Positions 42,490 through 52,272 are shown, counted from the first letter of the stretch. The stretch: 64,000 bases of DNA from Streptomyces sp. NRRL B-1140 (GCF_001280065.1 NZ_LGEA01000106.1:1-64000), one strand, 5' to 3'. Numbers and translations are program-made. The notes: generated from the sequence alone by a model not told the origin.

Positions 42490-43416
42490 GTGAGCGCAGC
42501 GACAACGCGAAGCCGCACCCCTGACCGTCTGTGCGCCGAGGCAGTCGACCTCGCCCGCGCCGCAGCCGAGGAGGCCGCGGCGCCGGGAATCGTCGGCGAG
42601 CACGTGGGGCTGGTCTCCGAGGGGGACCGCGTTGTCACGCACTTCTTCGAGTGCCGGGAGCTCGGCTACCGGGGCTGGCGGTGGGCCGTGACGGTGGCCC
42701 GGGCCTCCCGGGCGAAGATCGTCACGGTGGACGAGGCGGCGCTGCTGCCCGGGCCCGACGCGGTGCTGGCGCCCGAGTGGGTGCCGTGGAGCGAGCGGCT
42801 GCGTCCCGGCGACATGGGGCCGGGCGATCTGCTGCCCACCGACGCCGAGGACCTGCGGCTGGAGCCGGGCTACTCGGGCGAGGACGAGCCGGCGCCGAAC
42901 GTCCCCGTCTCCCACGAGATGGCCGACCTGGTCGAGGCGGAGGACGCGGACCTCACCGCCGGCTCCGCGACCGGTTTCACGGTGCCCCCCTCCCGCGGTT
43001 CGATCCCGGCGGTCGCCGAGGAGCTGGGCATGCGCCGGGCCCGCGTCCTGTCCCGCTACGGCCTGCACAGCGCGGCCGACCGCTGGGAGGAGGCGTTCGG
43101 CCCCAAGACGCCCATGGCCCAGTCGGCCCCCGCGGCCTGCGTCAGCTGCGGCTTCCTGGTTCCCATCGGCGGCTCCCTCGGCCAGGCCTTCGGCGCCTGC
43201 GCCAACGAGTTCTCCCCGGCCGACGGCCGCCTGGTCTCCCTCGCCTACGGCTGCGGCGGCCACTCCGAGGCCGCGGTCATGCCCCGCCCGCCCCAGCCGC
43301 CCGCCCCGGTCATCGACGAGACCCGGGTCGACCCGTTCCCGCTGCGCCCGGCCCCGGACTCGGGATCGGTGACTCCGACGGCGGACGCGGACACGGAGGA
43401 ACTGGGTCACTCGTAG
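42490..43416 (+). CDS. DUF3027 family protein
   Basis: A 308-residue actinobacterial protein. Recognisable DUF3027 blocks are DRLCAEAVDLARAAAEEAA, HVGLVSEGDRVVTHFFEC, YRGWRWAVTVARAS, WVPWSERLRPGDMGPGDLLPT and SCGFLVPIGGSLGQAFGACANEFSPADGRLVSLAYGCGGHSEA, which holds a cluster of Cys. Function is unknown; it is a core gene of Streptomyces. GTG 42490 is the start. Confidence 0.85.
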   Translation: MSAATTRSRTPDRLCAEAVDLARAAAEEAAAPGIVGEHVGLVSEGDRVVTHFFECRELGYRGWRWAVTVARASRAKIVTVDEAALLPGPDAVLAPEWVPWSERLRPGDMGPGDLLPTDAEDLRLEPGYSGEDEPAPNVPVSHEMADLVEAEDADLTAGSATGFTVPPSRGSIPAVAEELGMRRARVLSRYGLHSAADRWEEAFGPKTPMAQSAPAACVSCGFLVPIGGSLGQAFGACANEFSPADGRLVSLAYGCGGHSEAAVMPRPPQPPAPVIDETRVDPFPLRPAPDSGSVTPTADADTEELGHS

Positions 43417-43541
43417 CCCCCCGCGTCTTGCGGTCACCGCCCGCCCGGACGCCCGCGCCGGGCGGGCGCACGCCGTCCGCTTCCCAGGCGGTACCTTTCC
43501 CTCACGTCCACGAGGACGTCCACGAGGAGAAGGAACGGAAC

Positions 43542-46500
43542 GTGAGCAGCAAGTTCGTGCGGCCCGCCGCCGAGGGGGCCGATCCGTTCGGTACCGCCCG
43601 TCTGCGGCGCGGTGTCCTCGACGCCTGGGCCACCAGCCCCGCCCGGTTCCGTGAGGACGCCAACGCCGAGGAGGATCTGGTCCTCGGCGGCTACCGGGAC
43701 CGGCTCGTCGTGGAACTCGCCCAGAACGCGGCCGACGCCGCCGCCCGGGCCCAGGTGCCGGGTCGGCTGCGGCTCACCCTGCGGGACGACGTGCTCGTCG
43801 CCGCCAACACCGGCGCCCCGCTGGACGCGGCCGGGGTCGAGTCGCTGTCCACCCTGCGGGCATCGGCCAAGCGGGACCCCGGGGACACCTCCTCCGTGGG
43901 ACGGTTCGGCGTCGGCTTCGCCGCCGTGCTGTCGGTCACCGACGAGCCCGCCGTCGTCGGCCGGCACGGCGGTGTGCGGTGGTCGCTGGCCGAGGCCAGG
44001 GCCCTGGCCGCCGAGACCGCCCGGCACAGCCCCGGCCTCGGTGACGAGGTCCGGCGGCGCGACGGGCACGTACCGCTGCTGCGGCTGCCGTACGCCGCCG
44101 AGGGCACCGCCCCCGCCCCCTACGACACCGCCGTCATCCTGCCGCTGCGCGACACCCCGGCCGCCGATCTCGCCGAACGCCTCCTGCGGGCCGTCGACGA
44201 CGCCGTGCTGCTCACCCTCCCCGGACTCGAAGAGCTGGTCGTCGAGATCAACGGGGAGAGCCCGCGTACCCTGACCCGCCGCACCGACGGCCCCTTCACC
44301 GTCGTCGACGACTCCGCCCACGGCGTCACCCACTGGCGTACCACCGCCGCCCACGGCCCCCTCACCCCCGGCCTCCTCGCCGACCGGCCCGTCGAGGAGC
44401 GGCTGCGGCCCCACTGGTCCGTCACCTGGGCCGTGCCCGTGGACAGCGACGGCAGCCCGGCCCGGCCCCGCACGAGCGCCGTCGTGCACGCCCCCACCCC
44501 GAGCGACGAACCGCTCGGTGTCCCGGCGCTGCTCATCGCCTCGTTCCCGCTGGACTCCACCCGCCGGCACGCCGCCCCCGGCCCGCTGACCGACTTCCTC
44601 GTCGAGCGCGCGGCCGACGCCTACGCCGAACTTCTCGGCGACTGGCGGCCGGTGGCGTCCGGGATCATCGACCTCGTGCCGGGCCCGCTCGGCAAGGGCG
44701 AACTGGACGGCGCCCTGCGCCAGGCGATCCTCCAGCGGCTGCCGCGGACCTCCTTCCTGCCGCCCGCGCTCCCGCCCCGCGCGGACGACGAGCTGCCGGA
44801 GACCCTGCGGCCCCGCGACGCCGAGGTCGTCGAGAGCGCGGGCGCGGACACCGTGCGGGTGCTCGCCGAGGTGCTCCCCACCCTGCTGCCCGCCGGTCTC
44901 GAGCGCCGCGCCGAGCTGCGGACCCTGGGTGTCGCCCGCGTCCCGCTGGCCGACGCCATCGACCGGCTGGCCGGTCTGGAGAAGGACCCCGGCTGGTGGC
45001 GGCGGCTCTACGACAGCCTCGCCGGGACCGACCCGGACCGCCTGTCGGGGCTTCCGGTGCCCTTGGCGGACGGCCGGACGACCATCGGGCCCCGGCAGGT
45101 GCTGCTGCCCGGTGCCCAGACCGCGCGGATCGACCCCGAGGTGCTGGCCCGGCTCGGCCTGAAGGTCGCCCACCCCGACGCCGCCCACCCGATCCTGGAG
45201 AAGCTCGGCGCCCTGCCCGCCACCCCCCGGGCGGTCCTGACCACCCCGCAGGTCCGGGTCGCCGTCGCCGCGTCCCTGGACGACGAGGGCGGCGTGAACT
45301 GGGAAGAGGACTCCCTCGACGCCGAGGAACTGGCCGACACCGTGCTCGCGCTGGTGCGGGACGCCGGCCTGGAGCCCGGTGAGGAGCCCTGGCTCGGCGC
45401 GCTCGCCCTGCCCGACGAGGACGGCGAACCGGCCCCGGCCTGCGAACTCGTCTTCCCCGGCGGGCCCTTCGCCCAGGTCATGCGCGAGGGCGAACTGGCC
45501 TTCGTGGACGCCGAGCTGGCCGCCAAGTGGGGCGAGCAGCCGCTCGCCGCCTGCGGTGTCCTGGTGGACTTCGCGCTCGTCCGCGCCACCGACGTCGTCC
45601 TCGACCCGGACGAACTGGAACCCCGCGAGGGCGACTTCGCCGAACCCGACGACGCGGGCCTGCTGGACGCCGTCGACGTGTGGTGCGAGGACGTCCTGGA
45701 CCGCTTCCCGGACAGCCCGGTGCCGCCGGTCGCCACCGAGATCGTCGCCGTACGGGACCTGGATCTCGTGGACGAGGACAAGTGGGCGCAGGCGCTGGCG
45801 CTGCTGTCCCGGCCGCCGCTCAGGGACGCGATCGTGCAGCCCGTGCGGATCCTGCTGCCGGACGGCACGCACGAGGCCGTCCGGCCGTACACGGCCTGGT
45901 GGCTGCGCGGGAACCCGGTGCTCGACGGCCGCCGCCCGGCCGGCCTCAGGGCCGCCGGCGGCGATCCGCTGCTGCGGGGGCTGTACGACGAGGCCGACGC
46001 GACCGGGTTCGAGGACGAGCAGGTGCTGCGGGCGCTGGGGGTGCGGACGTCCGTCGCCGCGCTGCTGGACGAGCCCGGCGGCGCCGCCGAGCTGCTCGAC
46101 CGGCTCGCCGACCCGGAACGGCGGGTGACCAACGCTCAACTGCACGCCCTGTACGGGGCGCTGGCCGAACTGGACCCCGAGCAGGTGACCCTGCCGGACG
46201 ACCTGCGGGCCGTCGTCGACGGCCGGGTGGAGGTCGTGGACGCGGCCGACGCGGTGGTGTGCGACTCGCCCGACCTGCTGCCGTTCACCGAGGGTGTGCC
46301 GCTGCTTCCCGTACGCCCGTCACGCGCCGTGGAGCTGGCCGAACTGTTCCAGGTGCGGCGGCTGAGCGAGTCGGTCACCGGGCACGTCACCTCCGAGGGC
46401 ACCGAGCACGACGTGCCGGAGCCGGTGCGGGTGCTGCTCGGCCGGCAGACTCCGGCCTCCTACGTCGAGCACGAGGAACTCGTCGTCGACGGCGTGGAGA

Positions 46501-46670
46501 TCGACTGGCGGCTCACCGACGACGGCGTCCTGCACGCCGCGACCCTGGAGGGCGTCGCCGCTGGGCTCGCCTGGGCGGCGGGGCAGTGGCCCCGGCGGTT
46601 CGAGGTGGCGGCACTGCTGGAGGACCCGTCCCGCACGGACGAACTGGCGCGGGACCGGTGGTTCGACTGA
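43542..46670 (+). CDS. Sacsin N-terminal (Hsp90-like) ATPase-domain protein
   Basis: A 1042-residue protein. An N-terminal GHKL-type ATPase has LVVELAQNAADAA (Bergerat motif I, Asn/Asp), VAANTGAPLDAAGVESLSTLRAS (motif II) and FGVGFAAVLSVTDEPAV (motif III). This matches the sacsin/Hsp90-like region of actinobacterial proteins. The remaining 700 residues have no recognised domain. A 12-bp direct repeat ACGTCCACGAGG occurs twice just upstream (43504-43527). It is probably a chaperone-like ATPase, but no partner is visible. Confidence 0.85.
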   Translation: MSSKFVRPAAEGADPFGTARLRRGVLDAWATSPARFREDANAEEDLVLGGYRDRLVVELAQNAADAAARAQVPGRLRLTLRDDVLVAANTGAPLDAAGVESLSTLRASAKRDPGDTSSVGRFGVGFAAVLSVTDEPAVVGRHGGVRWSLAEARALAAETARHSPGLGDEVRRRDGHVPLLRLPYAAEGTAPAPYDTAVILPLRDTPAADLAERLLRAVDDAVLLTLPGLEELVVEINGESPRTLTRRTDGPFTVVDDSAHGVTHWRTTAAHGPLTPGLLADRPVEERLRPHWSVTWAVPVDSDGSPARPRTSAVVHAPTPSDEPLGVPALLIASFPLDSTRRHAAPGPLTDFLVERAADAYAELLGDWRPVASGIIDLVPGPLGKGELDGALRQAILQRLPRTSFLPPALPPRADDELPETLRPRDAEVVESAGADTVRVLAEVLPTLLPAGLERRAELRTLGVARVPLADAIDRLAGLEKDPGWWRRLYDSLAGTDPDRLSGLPVPLADGRTTIGPRQVLLPGAQTARIDPEVLARLGLKVAHPDAAHPILEKLGALPATPRAVLTTPQVRVAVAASLDDEGGVNWEEDSLDAEELADTVLALVRDAGLEPGEEPWLGALALPDEDGEPAPACELVFPGGPFAQVMREGELAFVDAELAAKWGEQPLAACGVLVDFALVRATDVVLDPDELEPREGDFAEPDDAGLLDAVDVWCEDVLDRFPDSPVPPVATEIVAVRDLDLVDEDKWAQALALLSRPPLRDAIVQPVRILLPDGTHEAVRPYTAWWLRGNPVLDGRRPAGLRAAGGDPLLRGLYDEADATGFEDEQVLRALGVRTSVAALLDEPGGAAELLDRLADPERRVTNAQLHALYGALAELDPEQVTLPDDLRAVVDGRVEVVDAADAVVCDSPDLLPFTEGVPLLPVRPSRAVELAELFQVRRLSESVTGHVTSEGTEHDVPEPVRVLLGRQTPASYVEHEELVVDGVEIDWRLTDDGVLHAATLEGVAAGLAWAAGQWPRRFEVAALLEDPSRTDELARDRWFD

Positions 46671-46778
46671 GCCGGTGGTGAGGCAGGCGGTGAGAACCGA
46701 CCGGGCGGCGTACGGCCGTTGGTGAAAACTCCCGCACATTTTTTTCACCTGTCGTACAACCATGCGCATCACTGGGCT

Positions 46779-46814
46779 ATCTGATCACGTGAGTCAACAG
46801 ACTCCACGATCACT
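46779..46814 (+). promoter_or_regulatory. Leader motif of secreted paralogue 1
   Basis: ATCTGATCA, then GAGTC-AACA-GACTC (46791-46804) and CACGATCACT. The same order of blocks recurs at 47896 before the second paralogue. It could be a hairpin or operator. Confidence 0.6.
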
Positions 46815-46868
46815 TGGGCCCCGAGAGCCGACGACGAGCACCGGGGCCCCTCTCCACCTGGAGAACGC

Positions 46869-47735
46869 ATGCGTATCCGAGCCACCGTGGCCGCCGTCAC
46901 CGGCGCCCTGGCCCTTTCCGCCTTCGCCGTGCCGTCCGCGCAGGCGGACAACCAGGCGCCGAACCTGGCGTCGCTGGTCCCGTCCACCTCGAAGGCCACG
47001 CCGTTCACCGCCGCCTCTCCGGCGGACGAGTCCCTGGGCGACACCAAGATCACGGGTGTGACCGTCAACAGCGGCAAGAACATCGTGGTCGGCACGACCG
47101 TCAAGAAGTCCTTCACCGTCTCCGTGACGGCCACCGACCCGGAAGGCGTCCAGGACGCCTTCGCCATGCTGTGGCACGGCCCGGACACCGAGAACGCCGA
47201 CGGCGCGATCGTGCCGGAGAGCCTGGACCAGGAGCAGGTCGGCAACTGCACCAACTCCAGCGCGACCACCGCCACCTGCAAGGTCACGCTGATCGCCGAC
47301 CCGAACGAGAACGTCTACAGCAACATCCTGGCCGGTACCTGGAAGGTGTGGGCCGCCGCCGCCGGCAACGACGGCGACTACGTGATCCGCGAGGCCTACA
47401 AGACGGCCAAGGTCCAGCGGGCCTCCAAGCTGACGGTCAACGCCTCGCCGGAGCCGGTGAAGAAGGGCAAGACCATCACGGTCACCGGCAAGCTGTCCCG
47501 TGCCAACTGGGACGACAACAAGTACCACGGGTACACCGGCCAGTCGGTGAAGCTGCAGTTCCGCAAGAAGGGCAGCGACACCTACACCACCCTCAAGACC
47601 ATCAAGTCCAACAGCACGGGCGAGCTGAAGACCACCGTCACCGCCTCGTCGGACGGTTACTTCCGCTACTCCTTCGCGGGCACCACGACCACCCCGGCGG
47701 TCAACGCCACGGGTGACTTCGTCGACGTGCAGTAA
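46869..47735 (+). CDS. Secreted protein, tandem paralogue 1 (calcium-binding/DUF5707-like)
   Basis: 288 residues with a signal peptide (MRIRATVAAVTGALALSAFA, cleavage near AQA at about residue 26). The mature part has an N-terminal variable domain (SLGDTKITGVTVNSGKNIVVGTT) and a C-terminal Ig-like domain (KLTVNASPEPVKKGKTITVTG; VKLQFRKKGSDTYTTLKT; YSFAGTTTTPAVNATGDFVDV). Similar proteins are annotated calcium-binding or DUF5707 (recalled, not verified). The adjacent gene is a clear paralogue. It probably acts at the cell surface or in the medium. Confidence 0.8.
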   Translation: MRIRATVAAVTGALALSAFAVPSAQADNQAPNLASLVPSTSKATPFTAASPADESLGDTKITGVTVNSGKNIVVGTTVKKSFTVSVTATDPEGVQDAFAMLWHGPDTENADGAIVPESLDQEQVGNCTNSSATTATCKVTLIADPNENVYSNILAGTWKVWAAAAGNDGDYVIREAYKTAKVQRASKLTVNASPEPVKKGKTITVTGKLSRANWDDNKYHGYTGQSVKLQFRKKGSDTYTTLKTIKSNSTGELKTTVTASSDGYFRYSFAGTTTTPAVNATGDFVDVQ

Positions 47736-47754
47736 CCCGCCCCAGCGGCTATGA

Positions 47755-47791
47755 CACCGCCGGTCCCGGAGCCATGCCGGGGCCGGCGGTG
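47755..47791 (+). terminator. Hairpin after secreted paralogue 1
   Basis: CACCGCCGGTCCCGG and CCGGGGCCGGCGGTG pair around AGCCATG with one mismatch, 20 bp after the stop. Confidence 0.7.
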
Positions 47792-47895
47792 CCGTCTCCG
47801 CCGAATCCGCCGCGCATATGCCACGAGCGTGTCAAACGTTGCGGATGAGACGGCAAAACCCGGCCGGGCCCTACAACCCTGCCAGGGGTTCGTGA

Positions 47896-47932
47896 ATCTG
47901 ATCATCCGAGTCAGTCAGACTCCTAGCTCACT
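47896..47932 (+). promoter_or_regulatory. Leader motif of secreted paralogue 2
   Basis: ATCTGATCA followed by GAGTC-AGTCA-GACTC (47908-47922) and CTAGCTCACT; the counterpart of the element at 46779. Confidence 0.6.
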
Positions 47933-47950
47933 TCTCCTCCTGGGGAACAC

Positions 47951-48805
47951 ATGCACATGCGAGCCACCGTGGCCGCCGTCTCCGGCGCCCTGGCCCTTTC
48001 CGCCCTCGTCGTCCCGGCCGCGCACGCCGCCGACGCCCCGTCCGGCAAGCAGGCCTTCAGCTCCGCCTCGGCCGACGCGAGCGCGGGCACCACCGCTTCG
48101 ACCCTCGACGTCACCTTCTCCAATGTGAAGGTCAACAGCGGCAAGAACATCGTCGTCGGCACCACCAACGTGGTGAGCGTGCCGGTCACCTTCTCCGTGA
48201 CCCATGCCGCGGACCTCGACACCAGCTCCGACAACTTCGCCACCGGCCCGCTGATCTACCACGGCTCCTCGATCGACGCCGCGGACAACCTCTTCATCAG
48301 CGACGACCCGGCCAGCTGCACCGCCGCCTCCTCGACGGTCCTCAACTGCAAGGGCGTCATCAACCTCCGCCCGGCCGACGGCGACCTGTTCAACTCCGAC
48401 GCCGGCACCTGGGGCGCCGGTGCCCTCGCCGTCACCAGCAACGACGAGGAGAAGATGCAGGGGGGCCTCGGCACCACCAAGGTGCAGCGCTACTCCAAGC
48501 TGACCGTCAACGCCGGCCCGGAGCCCGTCACCAAGGGCAAGACCATCACGTCCACGGGCAAGCTGTCCCGCGCCAACTGGGAGGACAACGCCTACCACGG
48601 CTACACCAACCAGCCGGTCAAGCTCCAGTTCCGCAAGGCGGGCAGCAGCACGTACACCACCGTCAAGACGGTGTACTCCGACAGCACCGGCAACGTGAAG
48701 GCCACCGCCACCGCCGCCTACGACGGCTACTGGCGCTTCAGCTTCGCCGGCACGACGACCACCCCGGCCGTCAACGCCACGGGCGACTACGTCGACGTGA
48801 AGTAG
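47951..48805 (+). CDS. Secreted protein, tandem paralogue 2 (calcium-binding/DUF5707-like)
   Basis: 284 residues, same layout as paralogue 1: signal peptide MHMRATVAAVSGALALSALV, variable mature N-terminal domain, and a C-terminal Ig-like domain nearly identical in motif order (SKLTVNAGPEPVTKGKTIT; SRANWEDNAYHGYTNQ; VKLQFRKAGSSTYTTVKT; FAGTTTTPAVNATGDYVDV). The N-terminal halves differ more than the C-terminal halves. A hairpin and repeat copy D follow the stop. Confidence 0.8.
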   Translation: MHMRATVAAVSGALALSALVVPAAHAADAPSGKQAFSSASADASAGTTASTLDVTFSNVKVNSGKNIVVGTTNVVSVPVTFSVTHAADLDTSSDNFATGPLIYHGSSIDAADNLFISDDPASCTAASSTVLNCKGVINLRPADGDLFNSDAGTWGAGALAVTSNDEEKMQGGLGTTKVQRYSKLTVNAGPEPVTKGKTITSTGKLSRANWEDNAYHGYTNQPVKLQFRKAGSSTYTTVKTVYSDSTGNVKATATAAYDGYWRFSFAGTTTTPAVNATGDYVDVK

Positions 48806-48807
48806 AA

Positions 48808-48825
48808 GCGCCCCCTCAGGGGCGC
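48808..48825 (+). terminator. Hairpin after secreted paralogue 2
   Basis: GCGCCCC-CTCA-GGGGCGC lies 3 bp after the stop. Its right arm is the start of repeat copy D, so the repeat contributes to the terminator. Confidence 0.7.
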
Positions 48826-48860
48826 GGGGAACTGCGCGAACGGCCACACACGGCTCGCGG
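48816..48860 (-). repeat. Dispersed 42-bp repeat, copy D (inverted)
   Basis: On the minus strand CGCGCAGTTCCCCGCGCCCC is preceded by a more degenerate left part. It sits between the convergent ends of the secreted paralogue and the P-type ATPase. Confidence 0.8.
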
Positions 48861-48899
48861 ACGACATACGGCAGAAGTGCTCACCGCCCGAGCCGAGCG

Positions 48900-51293
48900 C
48901 TAAGCGGGAAAGCGGCGGTCCACCCACCTCCACAGAACCTCGAGGGTGGCCGCCGCGACCCCCGCGATGCCGACGGCAGTCCACGGCATCGTCACCCCCA
49001 CCAGCTTCAGCGCGAAGAAGTGCTGCAGCCACGGCACGACCAGCACCACCAGGAACGCCCCGGCCATCGAGGCGACCAGGACGACCCGCCACCACGTGTA
49101 CGGGCGGGCGATGATCGCCAGCACCCACATCGAGATGAGGAACAGCGTGAGCGTCGCCGCGCTGGTCTCCGCGTCCAGCGACCCCGGTCCCGTGTAGTAC
49201 TCCCGGGCGATCAGGTACGTCGCGAACGTCGCCAGCGCCGCCACGACCCCGCCCGGGATCGCGTACCGCATCACCCGCCGCACGAAGTTCGGCTTCGCGC
49301 GCTCCTTGTTGGGGGCGAGCGCCAGGAAGAACGCCGGGATGCCGATGGTCAGCGTCGACAGCAGCGTCAGGTGGCGCGGCAGGAACGGGTACTCCACCTG
49401 CGAGCACACCACCAGCACGGCCAGCAGCACCGAGTACACCGTCTTGACGAGGAACAGCGTCGCCACCCGCGTGATGTTCCCGATGACCCGGCGCCCCTCG
49501 GCGACCACCGACGGCAGCGTCGCGAAGCTGTTGTTCAGCAGCACGATCTGCGCGACCGCCCGGGTCGCCTCCGAGCCGGAGCCCATCGCCACACCGATGT
49601 CGGCGTCCTTCAGGGCGAGGACGTCGTTCACCCCGTCGCCGGTCATCGCGACCGTGTGCCCGCGGGACTGCAACGCGCTCACCATGGTCCGCTTCTGCTG
49701 CGGGGTGACCCGCCCGAACACCGTCCCGCCGTCGAGGGCGTCGGCCATCCCCTCCTGCCCGGCGGGCAGCCGCCGCGCGTCCAGGGTGCTGCCCGACAGC
49801 CCGAGCTTGGCGGCTACCGCGCCGACCGACACCGCGTTGTCGCCGGAGATGACCTTGGCCCGGACGTTCTGGTCGGCGAAGTAGCGCAGGGTGTCGGCGG
49901 CGTCCGGACGCAGCCGCTGCTCCAGCACGACCAGGGCGACGGGCTTCGCCCCCTTCGCCACCTCGGGATCGTCCAGGTCGCGCGCGACCCGGGCGAGCAG
50001 CAGCACCCTCAGGCCCTGCTCGTTCAGCCGGCCGGTCTCGGCCAGGGCCGGATCGTCCTCCGCCAGCAGCACGTCGGGCGCGCCCAGCAGCCACCGGCCG
50101 GACCGACCGTCGCCCTCGTCGAACGCGGCGCCGCTGTACTTGCGGGCGGAGGAGAACGGCAGGGCCCCGGTGCAGCGCCAGCCCTCCACGGCCGGGTAGG
50201 CGTCGGTGATCGCCTTCAGGGAGGCGTTGGGCCGCGGGTCCGACGCGCCGAGCGCACCGAGCACCTTCCGTACGTACGTCTCGTCGGCGCCCTGCAGCGG
50301 ACGCAGCTCGGTGACGTCCATGCCGCCCTCGGTGAGGGTGCCGGTCTTGTCGAGGCAGACGGTGTCGACCCGGGCCAGCCCCTCGATCGCGGGCAGCTCC
50401 TGCACCAGGCACTGCTTGCGGCCGAGCCGGATCACGCCGATGGCGAAGGCGACCGAGGTGAGCAGGACGAGGCCCTCGGGGACCATCGGGACGATGCCGC
50501 CGACCGTGCGGGCGACGGAGTCGTCGAAGCCCTTCTCCTTGACGAACAGCTGGCTGACGACCAGGCCGATCGCGGTCGGGACCATCATCCAGGTGATGTA
50601 CTTGAGGATGGTGGAGATGCCCGAGCGCAGTTCGGACTGGACGAGGGTGAAGCGGGAGGCCTCCTCGGCGAGCTGGGCGGCGTAGGCCTCACGGCCGACC
50701 TTCGTCGCCTGGAAGGCCCCGCCGCCGGCCACCACGAAGCTGCCGGACATGACCTGGTCTCCGGGCTGTTTCACGACCGGGTCGGCCTCGCCCGTGAGCA
50801 GCGACTCGTCGATCTCGAGACCGTCCGCCTCGACACAGACCCCGTCGACGACGACCTTGTCCCCGGGCCCGATCTCGATCAGGTCGTCCAGCACGATCTC
50901 GGACGTGCTGACCTGGGCGGCGGTCCCGTCGCGGCGCACGGTCGGCCTGACCTCGCCGATCAGCGCGAGCGAGTCCAGCGTCTTCTTCGCCCGCCACTCC
51001 TGGACGATCCCGATGCCGGTGTTCGCGAGGATCACGAACCCGAACAGACTGTCCTGGATCGGCGCCACCACCAGCATGATCAGCCACAGCACGCCGATGA
51101 TCGCGTTGAAGCGGGTGAAGACGTTCGCCCGGACGATGTCGACGGTGGACCGGCTGCTGCGCACCGGCACGTCGTTGACCTGCCCGCGCTCCACCCGTTC
51201 GGCGACCTGAGCAAAGGTCAGGCCGGTCTCGCGTGAGGTGACCGTCGCCGGCCGCGCGGAGTCGGGCCGGGCACCCGCGTCGAGATGCGTCAT
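48900..51293 (-). CDS. P-type cation-transporting ATPase (CtpE-like)
   Basis: 797 residues, ATP-driven cation pump of the inner membrane. The motifs are LTGEAD (166-171, dephosphorylation loop), VPEGL in TM4 (271-275), the phosphorylated Asp315 in DKTGTLT, and TGDGVNDVLALKDADIGVAMGSG. The VPEGL motif and the absence of N-terminal metal-binding domains fit mycobacterial CtpE (calcium uptake) rather than a heavy-metal P1B pump. About ten hydrophobic segments are visible. The ion should be read as calcium or magnesium, by family analogy only. Confidence 0.92.
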   Translation of the reverse strand: MTHLDAGARPDSARPATVTSRETGLTFAQVAERVERGQVNDVPVRSSRSTVDIVRANVFTRFNAIIGVLWLIMLVVAPIQDSLFGFVILANTGIGIVQEWRAKKTLDSLALIGEVRPTVRRDGTAAQVSTSEIVLDDLIEIGPGDKVVVDGVCVEADGLEIDESLLTGEADPVVKQPGDQVMSGSFVVAGGGAFQATKVGREAYAAQLAEEASRFTLVQSELRSGISTILKYITWMMVPTAIGLVVSQLFVKEKGFDDSVARTVGGIVPMVPEGLVLLTSVAFAIGVIRLGRKQCLVQELPAIEGLARVDTVCLDKTGTLTEGGMDVTELRPLQGADETYVRKVLGALGASDPRPNASLKAITDAYPAVEGWRCTGALPFSSARKYSGAAFDEGDGRSGRWLLGAPDVLLAEDDPALAETGRLNEQGLRVLLLARVARDLDDPEVAKGAKPVALVVLEQRLRPDAADTLRYFADQNVRAKVISGDNAVSVGAVAAKLGLSGSTLDARRLPAGQEGMADALDGGTVFGRVTPQQKRTMVSALQSRGHTVAMTGDGVNDVLALKDADIGVAMGSGSEATRAVAQIVLLNNSFATLPSVVAEGRRVIGNITRVATLFLVKTVYSVLLAVLVVCSQVEYPFLPRHLTLLSTLTIGIPAFFLALAPNKERAKPNFVRRVMRYAIPGGVVAALATFATYLIAREYYTGPGSLDAETSAATLTLFLISMWVLAIIARPYTWWRVVLVASMAGAFLVVLVVPWLQHFFALKLVGVTMPWTAVGIAGVAAATLEVLWRWVDRRFPA

Positions 51294-51426
51294 GCATTCG
51301 ACGGTACGTGCGGATTTGCCGCTTCACCCGCTGAATGTGGTGAAGATCCGACCTGGGGAGGACGGACTTCGTGCCGTGGTCGTACGGCAGTTGCACCGCG
51401 TCGGACCACGGTGCCGGGGCCCGCCG

Positions 51427-52272
51427 TCAGCCCGCCCGGCGGGCCGTGAGGAGCAGGTACTCCCACTCCAGGACGGTCGCGCCCGAGCCCGTTCCCAGGT
51501 CCCCGTCGCGGGCGAGGTCCACCAGGGCGCCGTCGAGGGCGGCGGTGCGTTCGGGATCACCGGCGAGGTTCTTGTAGACGCTGATCGTGGGGCCGTAACG
51601 CTCCTTGAAGTAGTCGCGGAACGCCTCGGGCGTCTCGAAGCGCTCGACCCGGACCGTGCGGCGCTCGGCGCGGACGTCCGTGACCCGGTCGCCGAGAAGG
51701 GCGCGTACATGGTCCTCGTCCCCCCACAGCGGCGGCGGCTCTGCCCCGGGCGGGGGCGGCGGTGCGTACGGCTTCATCACGGCGAACATCCGGCCGATGA
51801 AGCCCTGCGGCGTCCAGCTCAGCAGCCCGATGGTGCCGCCCGGGCGGCAGACCCGGACGAGTTCGCCGGCGGCCTCCTGGTGGTGCGGGGCGAACATGAC
51901 GCCGACGCAGGACAGCACGGTGTCGAACTCCGCGTCGCCGAACGGCAGGGCTTCGGCGTCGGCCTCCTGCCAGGTGAGGTGCGCACCCTGCTTCTCGGCC
52001 GCCGCCCGGCCGGCCTCGAACAGCTCCGGCGTCAGGTCGGAGGCCACCACGTCCGCACCGGCCAGGGCCGCCGGGATCGCGGCGTTGCCGGAGCCGGCGC
52101 CGACGTCCAGGACCCGCCGGCCGGGGCGCACTCCGCACGCCTCGACCAGAATCGCTCCCAGTTCGGGGATGACCTCGGCGGCCAGGGACGGGTAGTCGCC
52201 CTGGGCCCACATCGCCCGGTGCTTGGACTTCAGGGCACGGTCGGCCTCGACCGCACTGTTCTGCGTCGTCAT
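51427..52272 (-). CDS. SAM-dependent methyltransferase, class I
   Basis: A 281-residue methyltransferase (UbiE/COQ5-like). Motif I is VLDVGAGSGNAAIPAA (SAM binding), then ADVVASDLTPELF and FDTVLSCVGVMFAPHHQEAAGELVRVCRPGGTIGLLSW (motifs III/IV). ATG 52272 is the start. The substrate is unknown. The upstream 380 bp hold a GC-rich tandem repeat array and no gene. Confidence 0.88.
   Translation of the reverse strand: MTTQNSAVEADRALKSKHRAMWAQGDYPSLAAEVIPELGAILVEACGVRPGRRVLDVGAGSGNAAIPAALAGADVVASDLTPELFEAGRAAAEKQGAHLTWQEADAEALPFGDAEFDTVLSCVGVMFAPHHQEAAGELVRVCRPGGTIGLLSWTPQGFIGRMFAVMKPYAPPPPPGAEPPPLWGDEDHVRALLGDRVTDVRAERRTVRVERFETPEAFRDYFKERYGPTISVYKNLAGDPERTAALDGALVDLARDGDLGTGSGATVLEWEYLLLTARRAG

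Noticed and set aside
42531..43541. Upstream extension of the sacsin-like protein frame
   Set aside because: The frame is open but overlaps the well-supported DUF3027 gene and is Arg/Gly-rich; GTG 43542 follows GAGAAGGA.
48787..50412. Long open frame on the minus strand in another phase
   Set aside because: It is very rich in Arg/Ala/Gly and overlaps the P-type ATPase, whose motifs are complete. It is a shadow of high-GC coding.
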